From NCBI RefSeq assembly GCF_017940815.1, contig NZ_JAGAXX010000062.1, positions 1 through 54,014 of the forward strand: a stretch of DNA of 54,014 nucleotides. The letters run 5' to 3'. The DNA is from Methanobrevibacter sp. Its GTDB lineage: Archaea > Methanobacteriota > Methanobacteria > Methanobacteriales > Methanobacteriaceae. The notes beneath the pieces are model-generated. The model had not been told where the DNA came from. It saw only the letters and a program-made list of their open reading frames with translations, and did no database searches. A program made the position numbers and the translations under genes. This document shows, piece after piece, positions 34,787 through 45,360 of this stretch. Positions within the stretch are counted from its first letter, which is position 1, and each line of letters starts with the position of its first letter.

Positions 34787-35494
34787 CTATTTTTTAAACA
34801 AATCCTCTAAATCTTCTTGTTCATCTCGAATATCCTCAGTCAGACAAATTTCATGCTTTTCAAATAATATTTCAAAGCGCTTGTCATTATCCTGAAGATG
34901 CTTTTCGATTGTTCTGATTGCATCAGCAACAGGGTCCGGGAGCTTATTGTGATCAAGGTCAACTTTCTCAGGACGCACACCTTTACGTCTAACTATACGT
35001 CCAGGAACTCCAACACATGTTGATTGAGGAGGAACATCTTTAAGCACTACAGCACCGGTACCAATTTTTGAATACTCACCAATAGTGATGTTTCCCATTA
35101 CCTTAGCACCAGCTCCAATAATTACTCCTCTTTCAACTGTAGGATGTCTTTTAGTTTTTTCAGTACTTGTACCTCCAAGGATTACTCCCTGGTAAATAAG
35201 TACATCATCTCCAACAATTGCAGTTTCCCCTACAACAACTCCCATTCCATGATCAATAAATACGCGTTTACCAAATGTTGCACCGGGATGAATTTCTATA
35301 CCAGTCAAAAACCTGGCCAAATTAGAATTCATACGAGCAAGCAACTTTAAGGAATGATTCCATAACCAGTGGCTCACTCTGTGAAATAATAATGCATAAA
35401 ATCCAGGATAACACAAGAAAATTTCTAATGTGGACCTTGCGGCAGGATCCTTATCTTTTATAGCTTTTATTTCACTCCTTAACCCGTTGAACAT
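34787..35494 (-). CDS. cysE: Serine O-acetyltransferase
   Basis: Transfers acetyl from acetyl-CoA to serine, the first step of cysteine synthesis. 235 residues. N-terminal helical part ([30 protein letters not shown], read in parts at about 15-44), then left-handed beta-helix hexapeptide repeats: [28 protein letters not shown] (catalytic His near 83), [27 protein letters not shown]. The family's C-terminal tail that blocks the active site or docks CysK continues to the end. ATG 35494 follows GAGGT; ATG further upstream at 35506 lacks a fitting SD. Next to cysK, upstream of the HTH gene. Confidence 0.94.
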   Translation of the reverse strand: MFNGLRSEIKAIKDKDPAARSTLEIFLCYPGFYALLFHRVSHWLWNHSLKLLARMNSNLARFLTGIEIHPGATFGKRVFIDHGMGVVVGETAIVGDDVLIYQGVILGGTSTEKTKRHPTVERGVIIGAGAKVMGNITIGEYSKIGTGAVVLKDVPPQSTCVGVPGRIVRRKGVRPEKVDLDHNKLPDPVADAIRTIEKHLQDNDKRFEILFEKHEICLTEDIRDEQEDLEDLFKK

Positions 35495-35510
35495 TATAAA
35501 CCTCAAAAAT

Positions 35511-35541
35511 GTTATATATTAAATTATATAACATATGGTAT
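35511..35541 (-). promoter_or_regulatory. cysE promoter operator
   Basis: GTTATATA (35511-35518) and TATATAAC (35525-35532) form an inverted repeat with a 6-base spacer; it overlaps a one-mismatch copy of the sulfur palindrome, ATAAC-ATAT-GGTAT (35528-35541). A TATA-like CTATATATACC lies next to it on the minus strand. The site lies between cysK and cysE, so cysE has its own promoter. Confidence 0.55.
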
Positions 35542-35553
35542 ATATAGTTTTAC

Positions 35554-36501
35554 TTAATCAAATAGCCAATCTACAGAGAGATATCTTTCTCCATTGTCAG
35601 GTAAGATTGCTATTATTCTTTTACCCTTATTTTCTTCTTTTTTAGCTAAATCCAAAGCAGCCCAAGTAGCTGCTCCTGAGGATATACCGGAAAATATACC
35701 TTCCTCCTTAGCGAGGGCAAGTAAAGTGTTTCCAGCATCTTCATTTTCGACCGGAATAATCTCATCAATCACATCAGCATCATAGATTGAAGGCACAAAT
35801 CCTGCACCGATACCTTGGATTTTGTGAGGTCCTTTCTCACCTTTTCCAAGAGTTTGTGAATCCTTAGGTTCTACCGCAACGATTTTAACACCAGGAACTT
35901 CCTCTTTTAAGACCTTACCGATTCCAGTGATTGTTCCACCGGTTCCGACACCTGCAATGACAATGTCCACATTGCCCTCAGTGTCTCTTAAAATTTCCTG
36001 AGCGGTTGTTTCAGCATGGATTTTCACGTTAGCAGGGTTGTCAAATTGACCTAAAATTATTGAGTCAGGAGTTTCCTCATTCAATTCATTTGCCTTTGCA
36101 ATAGCTCCACCCATTCCATCAGCACCAGGGGTCAAGACCAATTCAGCACCTAAGATACTTAAGAATTTTCTTCTTTCGATGGACATGGTTTCAGGCATGG
36201 TCAATATTAACTTGTAACCTTTAGCAGCAGCTGCAAATGCAAGTCCTATACCAGTATTTCCACTGGTTGGCTCGATGATTGTAGCACCTGGCTTGAGCAA
36301 GCCTTTTTCTTCTGCATCTTCAATCATTGCAACAGCAACTCTGTCTTTTACACTACCAGTAGGGTTGAATGATTCGATTTTTACATCAACTTCTGCTTCT
36401 AAATCTTTTGTTAGGTTGTTTAATCTTACAATCGGAGTGTTTCCAATTGCATCTACAACACTATCAAGTACTCCTCTTTTCAATTTTGGAACATTTACCA
36501 T
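35554..36501 (-). CDS. cysK: Cysteine synthase (O-acetylserine sulfhydrylase A)
   Basis: PLP enzyme making cysteine from O-acetylserine and sulfide. 315 residues. IGNTPIVRLNNL (about 18-29), PLP lysine in FNPTGSVKDRVAVAMIEDAE (about 44-63), PTSGNTGIGLA (about 79-89) and the cofactor phosphate loop GVGTGGTITGIG (about 181-192) are all present. ATG preceded by AAGGAG. The upstream region carries TATA and two or more copies of the ATAAC-N4-GTTAT palindrome. cysK and cysE have separate promoters, but their operators match. Confidence 0.95.
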   Translation of the reverse strand: MVNVPKLKRGVLDSVVDAIGNTPIVRLNNLTKDLEAEVDVKIESFNPTGSVKDRVAVAMIEDAEEKGLLKPGATIIEPTSGNTGIGLAFAAAAKGYKLILTMPETMSIERRKFLSILGAELVLTPGADGMGGAIAKANELNEETPDSIILGQFDNPANVKIHAETTAQEILRDTEGNVDIVIAGVGTGGTITGIGKVLKEEVPGVKIVAVEPKDSQTLGKGEKGPHKIQGIGAGFVPSIYDADVIDEIIPVENEDAGNTLLALAKEEGIFSGISSGAATWAALDLAKKEENKGKRIIAILPDNGERYLSVDWLFD

Positions 36502-36562
36502 AATTTTTTCTCCTTAATTATTAATTGTTTTTACTGGTATATTAAAAGGGTTAATTTGAATA

Positions 36563-36627
36563 GTTATATAACATTCGTTATAATAACTATTGTTATATAA
36601 CATTGTTTTACTTTATAAATGTTTTGG
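36563..36627 (-). promoter_or_regulatory. cysK promoter with clustered ATAAC-N4-GTTAT operators
   Basis: ATAAC-ATTC-GTTAT (36568-36581) and ATAAC-TATT-GTTAT (36583-36596) are exact matches of the sulfur palindrome and lie side by side. They are flanked by GTTATATAAC (36563-36572) and TGTTATATAACA (36591-36602). On the minus strand the TATA element ATTTATAAAG (36620-36611) lies directly upstream of the operators. The 14-mer TATAAATGTTTTGG (36614-36627) is shared with the metY promoter. Confidence 0.65.
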
Positions 36628-36671
36628 TAAAACTAAAAAAAAGATAGTAGAAATTATTTTCTACATTTAAA

Positions 36672-37247
36672 TTAGGTTCTGATTGAAACAATAATAGACC
36701 TTACAACTGATATTAAACAACAGATACTGATTGCAAATGGATAACCCATAAAAGCAATTATCAAACCCACAATAAAAATCAAAAACGGAATAACAAGTGC
36801 AGTTTTTACGTCCAAAGCCCCTGACAATCCTTCTTGATTAGGATTTACATTTATCAATGATTTTGCCATCCAAAACAGTATAACATTTACAAGTATAAAA
36901 TCCAATCCAAATATTGCTTCTGCAAGTAAAGAAAATGGATTATTAGCAACAAATGTTGTCAGATATGGAAGCAATGAAACAACCAATAACAGCAATATAT
37001 TTTGCCATATAATTACCGGATTTATTCGCTCAACATGAGCATAGATCAAATGATGATACTGCCAAAGATTTGTACAAACTAAAAAACTTATCAAATAAGC
37101 AAAATAAGAAGTTTTGATTGCTAAAATAGCTTGAATAGATGCAGTAGCAGGTTGAGGTAATTCCAAAACCAAAACTGTTACAATAATTGCAATAATTGCA
37201 TCATAAAATGCTTCTAATCTATTAGTCGACAAATACCTTTCACTCAT
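36672..37247 (-). CDS. TMEM175/DUF1211-like membrane protein
   Basis: 191 residues with about six hydrophobic segments. The N-terminal signature of the family is present: NRLEAFYDAIIAIIVTVLVLEL (about 9-30), where bacterial and archaeal members have RLEAFSDG; the Phe-Ser-Asp motif is Phe-Tyr-Asp here. Family members can conduct potassium, with a hydrophobic gate rather than a selectivity-filter motif. A histidine-bearing stretch (LWQYHHLIYAHVERINP) follows the second segment. It lies between cysK and nth, with no sign of a shared operon. Function by family only. Confidence 0.75.
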   Translation of the reverse strand: MSERYLSTNRLEAFYDAIIAIIVTVLVLELPQPATASIQAILAIKTSYFAYLISFLVCTNLWQYHHLIYAHVERINPVIIWQNILLLLVVSLLPYLTTFVANNPFSLLAEAIFGLDFILVNVILFWMAKSLINVNPNQEGLSGALDVKTALVIPFLIFIVGLIIAFMGYPFAISICCLISVVRSIIVSIRT

Positions 37248-37264
37248 ATAATCTCCTCAAACAA

Positions 37265-37894
37265 TTAAACGTTTTCATAAAAATAATCGCAGATATCAGT
37301 GCATGGACAAATCTCACACTGAGGGCCTATCGGCTTGCAGATGTTCTGGCCAAACTGCACCATCAGGTCATTAAGTTTAATCCACAACTCCTCAGGAGCG
37401 ATTTTGCACAATTCAACCTCTGTGTCTTCAGGATCCTTTGTGTTAACAAGGCCCAAACGGTTTGAGATTCTGTGAACATGAGTGTCTACAGGAATTGCAG
37501 GAAGCTCAAAGGCAAAAACCATGACACAATTAGCGGTTTTACGGCCAACACCAGGAAGCTTAATCATCTCCTCAACAGTATCAGGAACCTCACCACCATA
37601 CTGGTCTATTAATATTTGTGAAACCTCCTGAATACGAGCTGCCTTAACATTATAAAAGCCAGCAGGTCTGATTAGTTCTTTAACATCATCGATTGGAGCC
37701 TCAACAACAGCATAAATGTCAGGATACTTTTCAAATAGATTATTAGTGGCCTGGTCAGTGTTCTCATCCCTTGTCCTTTGGGACAGAATTGTCCTAATCA
37801 ACACCTTATAAGGGTCATGGTCCAGGAATGTCCTGATTTGAAAAACGCTTTCCAACTCCTCGATTAACTTGATTACTCTTTCTTCCTTATTCAT
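37265..37894 (-). CDS. nth: Endonuclease III (DNA glycosylase/AP lyase)
   Basis: Base-excision repair enzyme for oxidised pyrimidines. 209 residues. HhH motif [17 protein letters not shown] (about 112-128) with the catalytic Lys (RKTAN), the catalytic Asp in [15 protein letters not shown] (about 135-149), and a C-terminal [4Fe-4S] motif with Cys spacing 6-2-5 ([17 protein letters not shown], about 186-202). The start overlaps the end of aroA by 8 bp, so the two genes are coupled even though their roles differ. Confidence 0.93.
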   Translation of the reverse strand: MNKEERVIKLIEELESVFQIRTFLDHDPYKVLIRTILSQRTRDENTDQATNNLFEKYPDIYAVVEAPIDDVKELIRPAGFYNVKAARIQEVSQILIDQYGGEVPDTVEEMIKLPGVGRKTANCVMVFAFELPAIPVDTHVHRISNRLGLVNTKDPEDTEVELCKIAPEELWIKLNDLMVQFGQNICKPIGPQCEICPCTDICDYFYENV

Positions 37895-39209
37895 CTTCTA
37901 ACTCCAATTCAAATCCTAATTCTGCCATGCTTTCAATGAAATTAGGGAATGACACATCAAACACATCCCCATTTGTAATCATGATGTCCTGTTTCAGCCC
38001 AATAAGACTGAATGCCATTGCCAGTCTGTGGTCACCATGTGAATCGACAACACCTGAGGTTACTCCCCCAGTAATGCTCATGCCGTCCTCATGCTCTTCA
38101 AGTTTACAGCCCAATTTCTCCAATTCACGACAAGTGGTATCTATTCTGTCGGTTTCCTTAACTCTTGCATGTGCAACACCTGTGATATTAGTTGTTCCTT
38201 CAGCCATTGCAGCCAATACTGCAACCGTTATCAGCAAGTCAGGAGCATTAGACAGGTTAACGTCAATAGCCTTTAGATTTCCCTCAGAAGCAATTTCAAC
38301 ATAATCCTCACCACGGATTATTGTTGCACCCATTTTCTGCAGGATGTCCAATATGTATTTGTCCCCTTGCTTTGAATCAAAGAACAGATTCTTAATTTTA
38401 GCCTGACCACCATTTATTGCAATTAAAGCCAATAAATATGATGCTGAAGAGTAATCTCCCTCAACAGTGTAGTCACAAGCTACATAATCCTGTTTTCTGA
38501 CCTTGAACTCATCAATTCTGCAGCTTTGATGCTCCTTGTCACAGGACTCATGCTTCAAGTAATACCCCTTAAGCACATTGACTCCAAATTTCCTCATGAT
38601 ATCCAAAGTCATGTTAACGTAAGGCTTTGACTTGAATTCCGGCAACACGTATAATGTTGCACCCTTATCGGATAACGGAGAGGATATTATAATTGATGAG
38701 ATGAACTGGGAACTAACATTTCCCATGATGTTGGTTTCGCCACCGACATATCCTGGCTTGATTAAAATCGGTGCCTTGTCATTATCGTTTAATGATTCGG
38801 TTTCCACACCTAGAGGCCATAGGGCATCCATCAGCAAACCCATCGGACGGGTTTGAAGGGACTCGTCACCGGTCAATGTGACCTCATTGTCGGACAATGC
38901 TGAAACACTGGTCATCAATCTTAAGGTAGTTCCTGAGTTTGCAAGATCAATTGGAGATTGGGAAGAGTTGTGAAGCTTGCCTCCAGTTCCAATGACTTCC
39001 AAACAATCATCTTTTCTGGTAATTTTAGCACCTAAAGCTTCACAAACACGAATGGAAGCTAAAGTATCTTCTGAGTATAACATATCATATAATTTTGAGG
39101 TTCCATTAGCCAAACTGGCTAGAATTACTGCTCTGTGGGAATAACTTTTGGAAGGCGGTGCCTTTACGACCCCACCGATTTCTGAAATATTTTTTACCTT
39201 AAGAATCAT
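37887..39209 (-). CDS. aroA: 5-enolpyruvylshikimate-3-phosphate synthase
   Basis: Shikimate pathway: condenses shikimate-3-phosphate with PEP. 440 residues. Motifs: [19 protein letters not shown] (about 15-33), [17 protein letters not shown] (about 88-104) and [20 protein letters not shown] (about 349-368). Around residues 220-245 there is an insert with Cys and His ([11 protein letters not shown]) before [17 protein letters not shown] have not seen it in the standard family. The start lies at 39209 with divergent gene 39254 next to it. The 3' end overlaps nth. Confidence 0.94.
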   Translation of the reverse strand: MILKVKNISEIGGVVKAPPSKSYSHRAVILASLANGTSKLYDMLYSEDTLASIRVCEALGAKITRKDDCLEVIGTGGKLHNSSQSPIDLANSGTTLRLMTSVSALSDNEVTLTGDESLQTRPMGLLMDALWPLGVETESLNDNDKAPILIKPGYVGGETNIMGNVSSQFISSIIISSPLSDKGATLYVLPEFKSKPYVNMTLDIMRKFGVNVLKGYYLKHESCDKEHQSCRIDEFKVRKQDYVACDYTVEGDYSSASYLLALIAINGGQAKIKNLFFDSKQGDKYILDILQKMGATIIRGEDYVEIASEGNLKAIDVNLSNAPDLLITVAVLAAMAEGTTNITGVAHARVKETDRIDTTCRELEKLGCKLEEHEDGMSITGGVTSGVVDSHGDHRLAMAFSLIGLKQDIMITNGDVFDVSFPNFIESMAELGFELELEDE

Positions 39210-39253
39210 GCTATCATAAATATTTTTAAATTAATTTCAATAAATACTTACCT

Positions 39254-39820
39254 ATGAAAGAATTTGACAAAATGCTGGCAGGCCTTGAATACTGCTATGA
39301 TGAAGAGGAAATATCCTTGATGAAATTGAGAGCGATTGAAAACGCAAACATATTCAATTCACTCCCAGAAGACGATTTGGACAAGCAGCATGAGGTATTG
39401 AGTGAAATTTTAGGTTCCGTCGGTGAAAAGGTATGGATTGCAAAGAGATTCTGCTTTGACTATGGGAAAAACATACATATCGGAAACAACTTCACCGCAA
39501 ACTTCAACTTGACAATACTTGACATTAACGAAGTCCACATTGGAGACAATGTGATGATCGGACCGAACACAACCATAACAACCGTCGGCCACCCATTATC
39601 CCCTAAAAAAAGGCGTGAACATTTGGGGCAGGCAAGTGAAATTAGAATAGGCAATGATGTCTGGCTTGGTGCCAACGTGACAATTCTTCCGGGAGTTACA
39701 ATTGGAGACAATGTAGTCATTGGAGCAGGCGCCGTTGTGACAAAGGACATTCCAGACAATTCCCTTGCGCTAGGTGTTCCAGCTCGTGTGGTTAAGGAAA
39801 TAGAAAATGACCTTGAGTGA
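39254..39820 (+). CDS. Maltose/galactoside O-acetyltransferase family protein
   Basis: 188 residues, a LbH acetyltransferase of the Maa/NodL/LacA type. N-terminal helical domain DKMLAGLEYCYDEEEISLMKLRA (typical maltose acetyltransferase start), then hexapeptide repeats with HIGNNFTANFNLTILD, HIGDNVMIGPNTTITTVGHPL (catalytic His), IGNDVWLGANVTILPGVTIGDN and IGAGAVVTKDIPDNSLALGVPA. It acetylates a sugar from acetyl-CoA; the acceptor cannot be read from the sequence. Divergent from aroA, with 44 bp between them; the next gene is 22 bp downstream. Confidence 0.88.
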   Translation: MKEFDKMLAGLEYCYDEEEISLMKLRAIENANIFNSLPEDDLDKQHEVLSEILGSVGEKVWIAKRFCFDYGKNIHIGNNFTANFNLTILDINEVHIGDNVMIGPNTTITTVGHPLSPKKRREHLGQASEIRIGNDVWLGANVTILPGVTIGDNVVIGAGAVVTKDIPDNSLALGVPARVVKEIENDLE

Positions 39821-39842
39821 GAATATCTCAAAATAAGATAAC

Positions 39843-40436
39843 ATGAATTCAAGAAACATTAATCTGACAATGAATCTATTGATAGTTATTTTGGAAATCA
39901 TTGGATTCATATTGGTTTTTAATGAGATGGGACTCACTTCATTGGAATATTATACCGAAGACAGCAATCTGTTGCTATTGATATCCTCTTTAATGTTTTC
40001 AATATTCCTTTTAACAAATAAGGAATTACCCTCATGGTTCAAGTCCTTAAGATATATCGCAATCGTTTCAACAACATTGACATTGATAATTGTCCTTACC
40101 GTATTGTCATGGACAACCGATTTTGGATTGTATCACCTATTATTTGGCGGGTCTATGCTATACCACCATACTCTTTGTCCAATTCTAGCAATCATATCCT
40201 TTATAATTGAAAAATATGACAATTTAAACGTGATTCATGGATTGTACTTTACAATAATATATGCCATAATCATGATTTTCTTAAATATAATAAAAGTAGT
40301 AGAAGGTCCTTACCCATTCCTATTGGTCTATAATCAGCCAGCAATCCATTCAGTAATATGGACAATAGTCATTTTAGCCATTACCTATGCAATAGCTTTA
40401 GCATTAAAAAAAGTTAATGGAAAAGTAATCATCTGA
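39843..40436 (+). CDS. Six-helix membrane protein, Pr6Pr-like
   Basis: 197 residues with six hydrophobic segments (about 8-30, 40-58, 70-90, 100-120, 135-155, 167-190) and no signal peptide. The pattern [15 protein letters not shown] near the N-terminus, [13 protein letters not shown] in the middle and the spacing of the helices match the Pr6Pr (FAR-17a/AIG1-like) family. Function unknown. It lies 22 bp after the acetyltransferase gene, so probably the same transcript. The 3' end overlaps the stop of convergent valS by 8 bp. Confidence 0.7.
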   Translation: MNSRNINLTMNLLIVILEIIGFILVFNEMGLTSLEYYTEDSNLLLLISSLMFSIFLLTNKELPSWFKSLRYIAIVSTTLTLIIVLTVLSWTTDFGLYHLLFGGSMLYHHTLCPILAIISFIIEKYDNLNVIHGLYFTIIYAIIMIFLNIIKVVEGPYPFLLVYNQPAIHSVIWTIVILAITYAIALALKKVNGKVII

Positions 40437-43143
40437 TTACTTCCACAATCATATCTAAGTTTTCGGATTGCAAGATATCCACTTTCTTACCGGATGCTCC
40501 AACAATCTCCTTTTTGATGTTCAACATGTCTTCAGGAACTACAATATCACCGACAGTCAATTCATGGTTTTCATCTAAAACAGCACCGATTTCATCAATA
40601 TCGGTTGATTTAAGATAACCTATGATTTTACCGGCATCGCCCTTGAATGTAGGTCCGATTTGAGACATGTCAGGCTCCACTTCAATGATTTTTTCATGAA
40701 CTTCAGGTTTTCCTGAGCTGATTTCCAAATCATTGATTTTTAAGGTTCCTTTAATGTCTGCATCGAATTGATTGAACACATCCACCAAATCATCATCGGA
40801 AGTGTAAACGTTGACTTCCGCAAGTTCAGCATTCAATGGTATTTTTGAAGCGGATTTGAATCTTCTTACTTCATCAATCAACTCAACAGTGGTTTCTCCT
40901 TTTGTTTCCATTTCTTCACTGATCAATTCGTCATACACTTCAGGCCATGAGGTGGTATGGATTGACTCGTCTGAGAAGTATTGGTAAACCTCTTCTGTGA
41001 AGAACGGTGCAATTGGAGCCATCAGTTTAAGGGATGTTTCCACAACGGTTCTCAATGTGTATTTTGCAGCCTTTCTGGATTCGTCTGAAACGTCGCTGTA
41101 TAATCTGTATTTTACAGCTTCAATGTACTCGTCACAGAAATCGTGCCAGAAGAATCTTTCGATAGATGTTATTGTATCTGCGAAGTTGTAATCTGCAAAC
41201 GCTTGGTCAACAGTCTTGTTTAAGTTGTTCAATTTGGATAATATCCATAAGTCAAGAGGTCCAAGGTTATCTTTAACTTCTTCATAGGATACTTCCTCAT
41301 CGAATATTTGCATGCTGATGAACCTGAATGCATTCCAGAATTTTCTTAAGAATCTGTATCCGTGCTTGATGTCTTTCCAGTCAAATATTACGTCAGATCC
41401 AGGAACACTGTTGGCTGCCCATGTTCTTAATGAGTCGGCACCGTATTTTTCAATGACCTCTTCAGGACCAACAACGAACTCAGGTCTTGATTTGGACATC
41501 TTGTTTCCGTCTTCACCGAATACCATACCGTTGATTACAATGTCATCGAACGGCTTCTGGTCGGTCAATGCCAAACATCTGAGTGTTGTGTAGAACGCCC
41601 ATGTACGGATGATGTCGTGTCCTTGCGGACGGATGTTTGATGGGAAATGATTTACATAATCTTCATCAGGCCATCCTGCAATTGATAAAGGTGAAATTGA
41701 TGAGTCCATCCAAGTGTCCAATACGTCTTCTTCAGGAATAAACTCTTCACAGCCACATTCACAAGCATGTTTTGGCTTGTCGACTGTTGGATCAATTGGC
41801 AAGTCTTCAACGTCAGGCAAAATCACTTTTCCACAGTCTTTACAGTACCATACTGGAATTGGAGTTGCAAATATTCTTTGTCTTGAGATACACCAGTCCC
41901 ATTCCATGGAATCCGCCCAGTTTACCATACGGGATTTCATGTGTTCCGGAACCCATTTCATCTCATCCGCTGCGGTTTTGGTCTTTTCGATTAAGTCTCT
42001 CACTGCAACAAACCATTGTTTTTTAACGAGAATCTCGATAGGAGTCTTACATCTCCAGCATTGGCCTACGTTTTGGTCAACTTGCTCTTGTTTTAACAGG
42101 TATCCTTCACTGTCCAAGTCTTCGATTGTTTGTTTTTTACAGGTTTGCAAGTCCATTCCTTCATATCTGCCTGCAGCGCTTGTCAATGTACCGGTCTCAT
42201 CGATTGCATTGATGATTTCAAGGTCATATTTTTGAACCCAACTTACGTCAGTCTTGTCCCCGAAGGTACAAATCATTACTGCACCGGTACCGAATTCAGG
42301 ATCAACCTCTTCATCTGCAATGATTTTAACTTTTTGATGTGATAAAGGAACTTCCACATATTTTCCTAAAAGATGAGTGTATCTTTCATCTTCAGGGTGA
42401 ATTACAACTGCCACACAAGCGGACATCAATTCCGGACGGGTGGTTGCAATCAATATGCCCTCATCCTTAGGGTCAGCCTGTTTGCCGGATTCTTGAGAAG
42501 ATGCGATGTCTTCATAGGAATCCTCAACGGCAGGAGGGAAGTTTACATAGTTTAAGAATGTTGTATTGTCTGAGTATTCAACCTCTGCAAAAGCAATTGC
42601 AGTCTGACAACGAGGACACCAGTTTACCGGGTGAATTCCTTGGTAAATCAATCCTTCATTATACATTTTCAAAAATGAATACTGGGTCTTTCTCATGTAT
42701 TCAGGAGTCATTGTGACGAATTCACGGCTCCAGTCCTGTGAATAACCCATTGCACGCATCTGTGATTTCATCTTTGCAATGTTGTCAGTGGTTAAGTCAA
42801 TACAATACTGTCTGAATTGTGCTCTTGACACATCATTTTTATTAATCTTATGAGTCTCCTCAACCTTTACTTCAGTTGGAAGACCGTGACAGTCCCATCC
42901 TTGGGTGAACAATACATCATGACCTTTTTGTCTTCTGTATCTTGCGTTCATATCAATGTAAACCCAATTCAATACGTGTCCCAAGTGAATGGAACCTGTT
43001 GGGTATGGTGGGGGAGTATCAATTATATATCTAGGACGAGAACCATCTCCAATGTACTTGTAGATGTCTTCATCTTCCCATTTTTGCTCCCAAACCTTTT
43101 CCTTTTTAAAGTCATAGTCTTTAGGAATTTCTTCTTTTGACAT
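40429..43143 (-). CDS. valS: Valyl-tRNA synthetase
   Basis: 904 residues, class Ia. HIGH motif in [18 protein letters not shown] (about 41-58), KMSKS in [12 protein letters not shown] (about 552-563). Zinc-ribbon cysteines occur as CPRCQTAI (about 176-183), [13 protein letters not shown] and CECGCEE (about 430-470). The editing domain lies between. It starts with [19 protein letters not shown], typical of archaeal ValRS. No other gene lies within its operon; the 5' gap to 43316 is shared with a divergent membrane gene. Confidence 0.97.
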   Translation of the reverse strand: MSKEEIPKDYDFKKEKVWEQKWEDEDIYKYIGDGSRPRYIIDTPPPYPTGSIHLGHVLNWVYIDMNARYRRQKGHDVLFTQGWDCHGLPTEVKVEETHKINKNDVSRAQFRQYCIDLTTDNIAKMKSQMRAMGYSQDWSREFVTMTPEYMRKTQYSFLKMYNEGLIYQGIHPVNWCPRCQTAIAFAEVEYSDNTTFLNYVNFPPAVEDSYEDIASSQESGKQADPKDEGILIATTRPELMSACVAVVIHPEDERYTHLLGKYVEVPLSHQKVKIIADEEVDPEFGTGAVMICTFGDKTDVSWVQKYDLEIINAIDETGTLTSAAGRYEGMDLQTCKKQTIEDLDSEGYLLKQEQVDQNVGQCWRCKTPIEILVKKQWFVAVRDLIEKTKTAADEMKWVPEHMKSRMVNWADSMEWDWCISRQRIFATPIPVWYCKDCGKVILPDVEDLPIDPTVDKPKHACECGCEEFIPEEDVLDTWMDSSISPLSIAGWPDEDYVNHFPSNIRPQGHDIIRTWAFYTTLRCLALTDQKPFDDIVINGMVFGEDGNKMSKSRPEFVVGPEEVIEKYGADSLRTWAANSVPGSDVIFDWKDIKHGYRFLRKFWNAFRFISMQIFDEEVSYEEVKDNLGPLDLWILSKLNNLNKTVDQAFADYNFADTITSIERFFWHDFCDEYIEAVKYRLYSDVSDESRKAAKYTLRTVVETSLKLMAPIAPFFTEEVYQYFSDESIHTTSWPEVYDELISEEMETKGETTVELIDEVRRFKSASKIPLNAELAEVNVYTSDDDLVDVFNQFDADIKGTLKINDLEISSGKPEVHEKIIEVEPDMSQIGPTFKGDAGKIIGYLKSTDIDEIGAVLDENHELTVGDIVVPEDMLNIKKEIVGASGKKVDILQSENLDMIVEVIR

Positions 43144-43315
43144 ATATTTTCTCCTAGTTAATGTAAATAAAAATAATATTATTAATTATGTAATTTATTA
43201 TTTAAAAAACTAATTGAATTTCAAATATTTTGAAAATAAAAATGCTTAATAGATAAATATATTATATAATAAAATCAAATTAATAATATTATCAAAAATA
43301 GGACTGTGTATAAAA

Positions 43316-43672
43316 ATGAACTTGATATGGTTTTATGTTGCTATTGTTTTAGCTATAAGTGATGTATTGCACACCACATTAATGTGGAAAGTATTCAATA
43401 ACTTCTATATAATCTTAGGAGGTTTGATTCAGCAATCAACACACTCAACATGGCAGACATGGGTAGCGCATGAAATAATGGAGGCAGGATTCCACTTCAT
43501 TGTTGTATCAATAGTGTTTTTAAATCCGGTTATTGGGATTTTAGCAGCCCTCATTCATTTTGTAATAGATGTTACTCACACAATATTTATACGTGATATG
43601 GGTGAGTTAGAACATAGAGCTCTTCATTTTGTGATTGAATCTCTATTTTTCATGTTAATTTATGGATTTTAA
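43316..43672 (+). CDS. Histidine-rich small membrane protein (118 aa)
   Basis: Three to four hydrophobic segments (about 2-20, 28-38, 55-85, 105-117) with nine or more histidines at helix ends: VLHTTLMW, QSTHSTWQTWVAHEIMEAGFHF, ALIHFVIDVTHTIF and EHRALHFVIE. The repeats of His-x3-x4 patterns and nearby Glu/Asp suggest a metal- or heme-binding membrane protein, but this is inference; I do not recognise the family. pheT starts 22 bp downstream, so the two may be cotranscribed. No clear SD other than GGACTGTG before the ATG. Confidence 0.65.
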   Translation: MNLIWFYVAIVLAISDVLHTTLMWKVFNNFYIILGGLIQQSTHSTWQTWVAHEIMEAGFHFIVVSIVFLNPVIGILAALIHFVIDVTHTIFIRDMGELEHRALHFVIESLFFMLIYGF

Positions 43673-43694
43673 AAAAATTAAATGGAGTTATTAA

Positions 43695-45353
43695 ATGCCA
43701 GTTATAACATTCAAATACGATGATTTAAAAGATTTAGGAATAGATATGGAAAAAGATGAACTAATAGACACCTTACCAATGATGTCAAGTGATATTGAAG
43801 ACTTTGATGATGAGGAAATCAAGGTCGAATTCTTCCCAAACAGACCAGACAACTTGTCTGTTGAAGGAGTAGCCAGATCTTTTAAAGGGTTTATCGGTCA
43901 GGAAATAGGTTTGCCTGATTATCCAGTAGTACCTTCCAATGAGGAAGTTATTGTTGAGGCAGAAGTGGCTGAAATCAGACCATACATCGCTTTTGCAAAA
44001 ATTGACAATGTTGACTTTACTGGCGACAAGTTAAAATACATCATGGACTTCCAGGAAAACCTCCACTGGGTTATTGGAAGGGACAGGAAAAAAGTAGCTA
44101 TCGGTATTCACAATGCTGATGTTGTAAACGCTCCATTTAAATACATTGCAACTCCAAAAGATGCAAACGCATTTGTTCCTTTGGAAAAAGACACTGAAAT
44201 GACTCCAGAAGAAGTTTTAACTGAACATGACAAAGGAAAAGATTACGCTCATTTGATTGAAGACTTTGAAAAATATCCATTAATTTTAGATAAAGATGAT
44301 CAAGTATTGTCCATGCCACCTATCATCAACGGTGAGTTGACCAAAATCAAAGAGGACACCAAAAACATCATTGTTGATGTGACAGGTACCGATGAAAGAG
44401 CAGTGAATCAAGCATTGAACATCATATGTTCCTCATTTGCCGAAGTGGGAGGCCAAATCAAGTCAATGGAAGTTAAATATGAAGACAAGACCATCGTAAG
44501 TCCTGACTTGACTCCACAGGAAATGAACGTTCACGTTGACACCGCAAACGAATTGATTGGTGGAACCAGCCTCACCGCTGAAGACATCAAAGGATTATTG
44601 TTGAAGGCTCGTTTCAATGCTGAAGTATTGAACGACAATGAAGTCAAAGCCATCATTCCGGCTTACAGAGTAGACATATTGCATGAAGTGGACATTGTCG
44701 AAAACATTGCAGTACAGTACCACATCAATTCCGTTGAAGCTAAATTACCTGAAATCAACACTGTTGCTTATGAAAACGACTGGTTCCGCTCTGAATCAAT
44801 CATCCGTGAAGTTATGGTTGGTTTAGGATTCCAGGAAGTAATGAGCTTGATGCTTACTAGTGAAGATGCACATTACACAAAAATGAACCAAGAGGAAAAA
44901 CCTCACGTTCAAGTTGCAAAACCAATTACAATTGACAGAACAATGATTAGAACAAGCTTAATCAACAGCTTGATGGAATTCTTGGAAGACAACAAGCATG
45001 AGGACTTGCCACAAAAAATATTCGAAATAGGTGACGTCCTATACCTTGACGAATCCAAAGAAAACAAGACAGTCTCATCCAAAAAATTAGCTGCGTTAAT
45101 TTGTCACTCAACAGCTAACTTTACCGAAATCAAGTCAGTCATGACCAGCGTTTTATCCAACTTAGGATACAGCATGGAAATCTCAGACAGTGAAAACAAG
45201 ACATTCATTGAAGGTAGGGTTGCTGACGTTGAGGGAGAATCAGAAAAAGGATTTGTTAAAGGATTCTTCGGTGAGGTTTCCCCTGAAGTAATCACCAACT
45301 TTACATTAGACTATCCGGTAATTGCATTTGAAATAGAATTTATAAACAAATAA
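43695..45353 (+). CDS. pheT: Phenylalanyl-tRNA synthetase beta subunit
   Basis: 552 residues, the archaeal/eukaryotic-size beta subunit of PheRS (alpha2beta2). The start is [48 protein letters not shown] (about 50-70) and [14 protein letters not shown] follow, then the B5 region (about 275-350) and the catalytic-core-like domain ([27 protein letters not shown] in parts). It lacks the bacterial N-terminal EMAP-like extension. GGAG lies before the ATG. pheS is not in the window. Confidence 0.95.
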   Translation: MPVITFKYDDLKDLGIDMEKDELIDTLPMMSSDIEDFDDEEIKVEFFPNRPDNLSVEGVARSFKGFIGQEIGLPDYPVVPSNEEVIVEAEVAEIRPYIAFAKIDNVDFTGDKLKYIMDFQENLHWVIGRDRKKVAIGIHNADVVNAPFKYIATPKDANAFVPLEKDTEMTPEEVLTEHDKGKDYAHLIEDFEKYPLILDKDDQVLSMPPIINGELTKIKEDTKNIIVDVTGTDERAVNQALNIICSSFAEVGGQIKSMEVKYEDKTIVSPDLTPQEMNVHVDTANELIGGTSLTAEDIKGLLLKARFNAEVLNDNEVKAIIPAYRVDILHEVDIVENIAVQYHINSVEAKLPEINTVAYENDWFRSESIIREVMVGLGFQEVMSLMLTSEDAHYTKMNQEEKPHVQVAKPITIDRTMIRTSLINSLMEFLEDNKHEDLPQKIFEIGDVLYLDESKENKTVSSKKLAALICHSTANFTEIKSVMTSVLSNLGYSMEISDSENKTFIEGRVADVEGESEKGFVKGFFGEVSPEVITNFTLDYPVIAFEIEFINK

Positions 45354-45360
45354 ATTCTTT

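Noticed and set aside
41714-42235. A 173-codon plus-strand frame opposite valS.
   Set aside because: It is antisense to a highly conserved synthetase, has no SD and no recognisable product.
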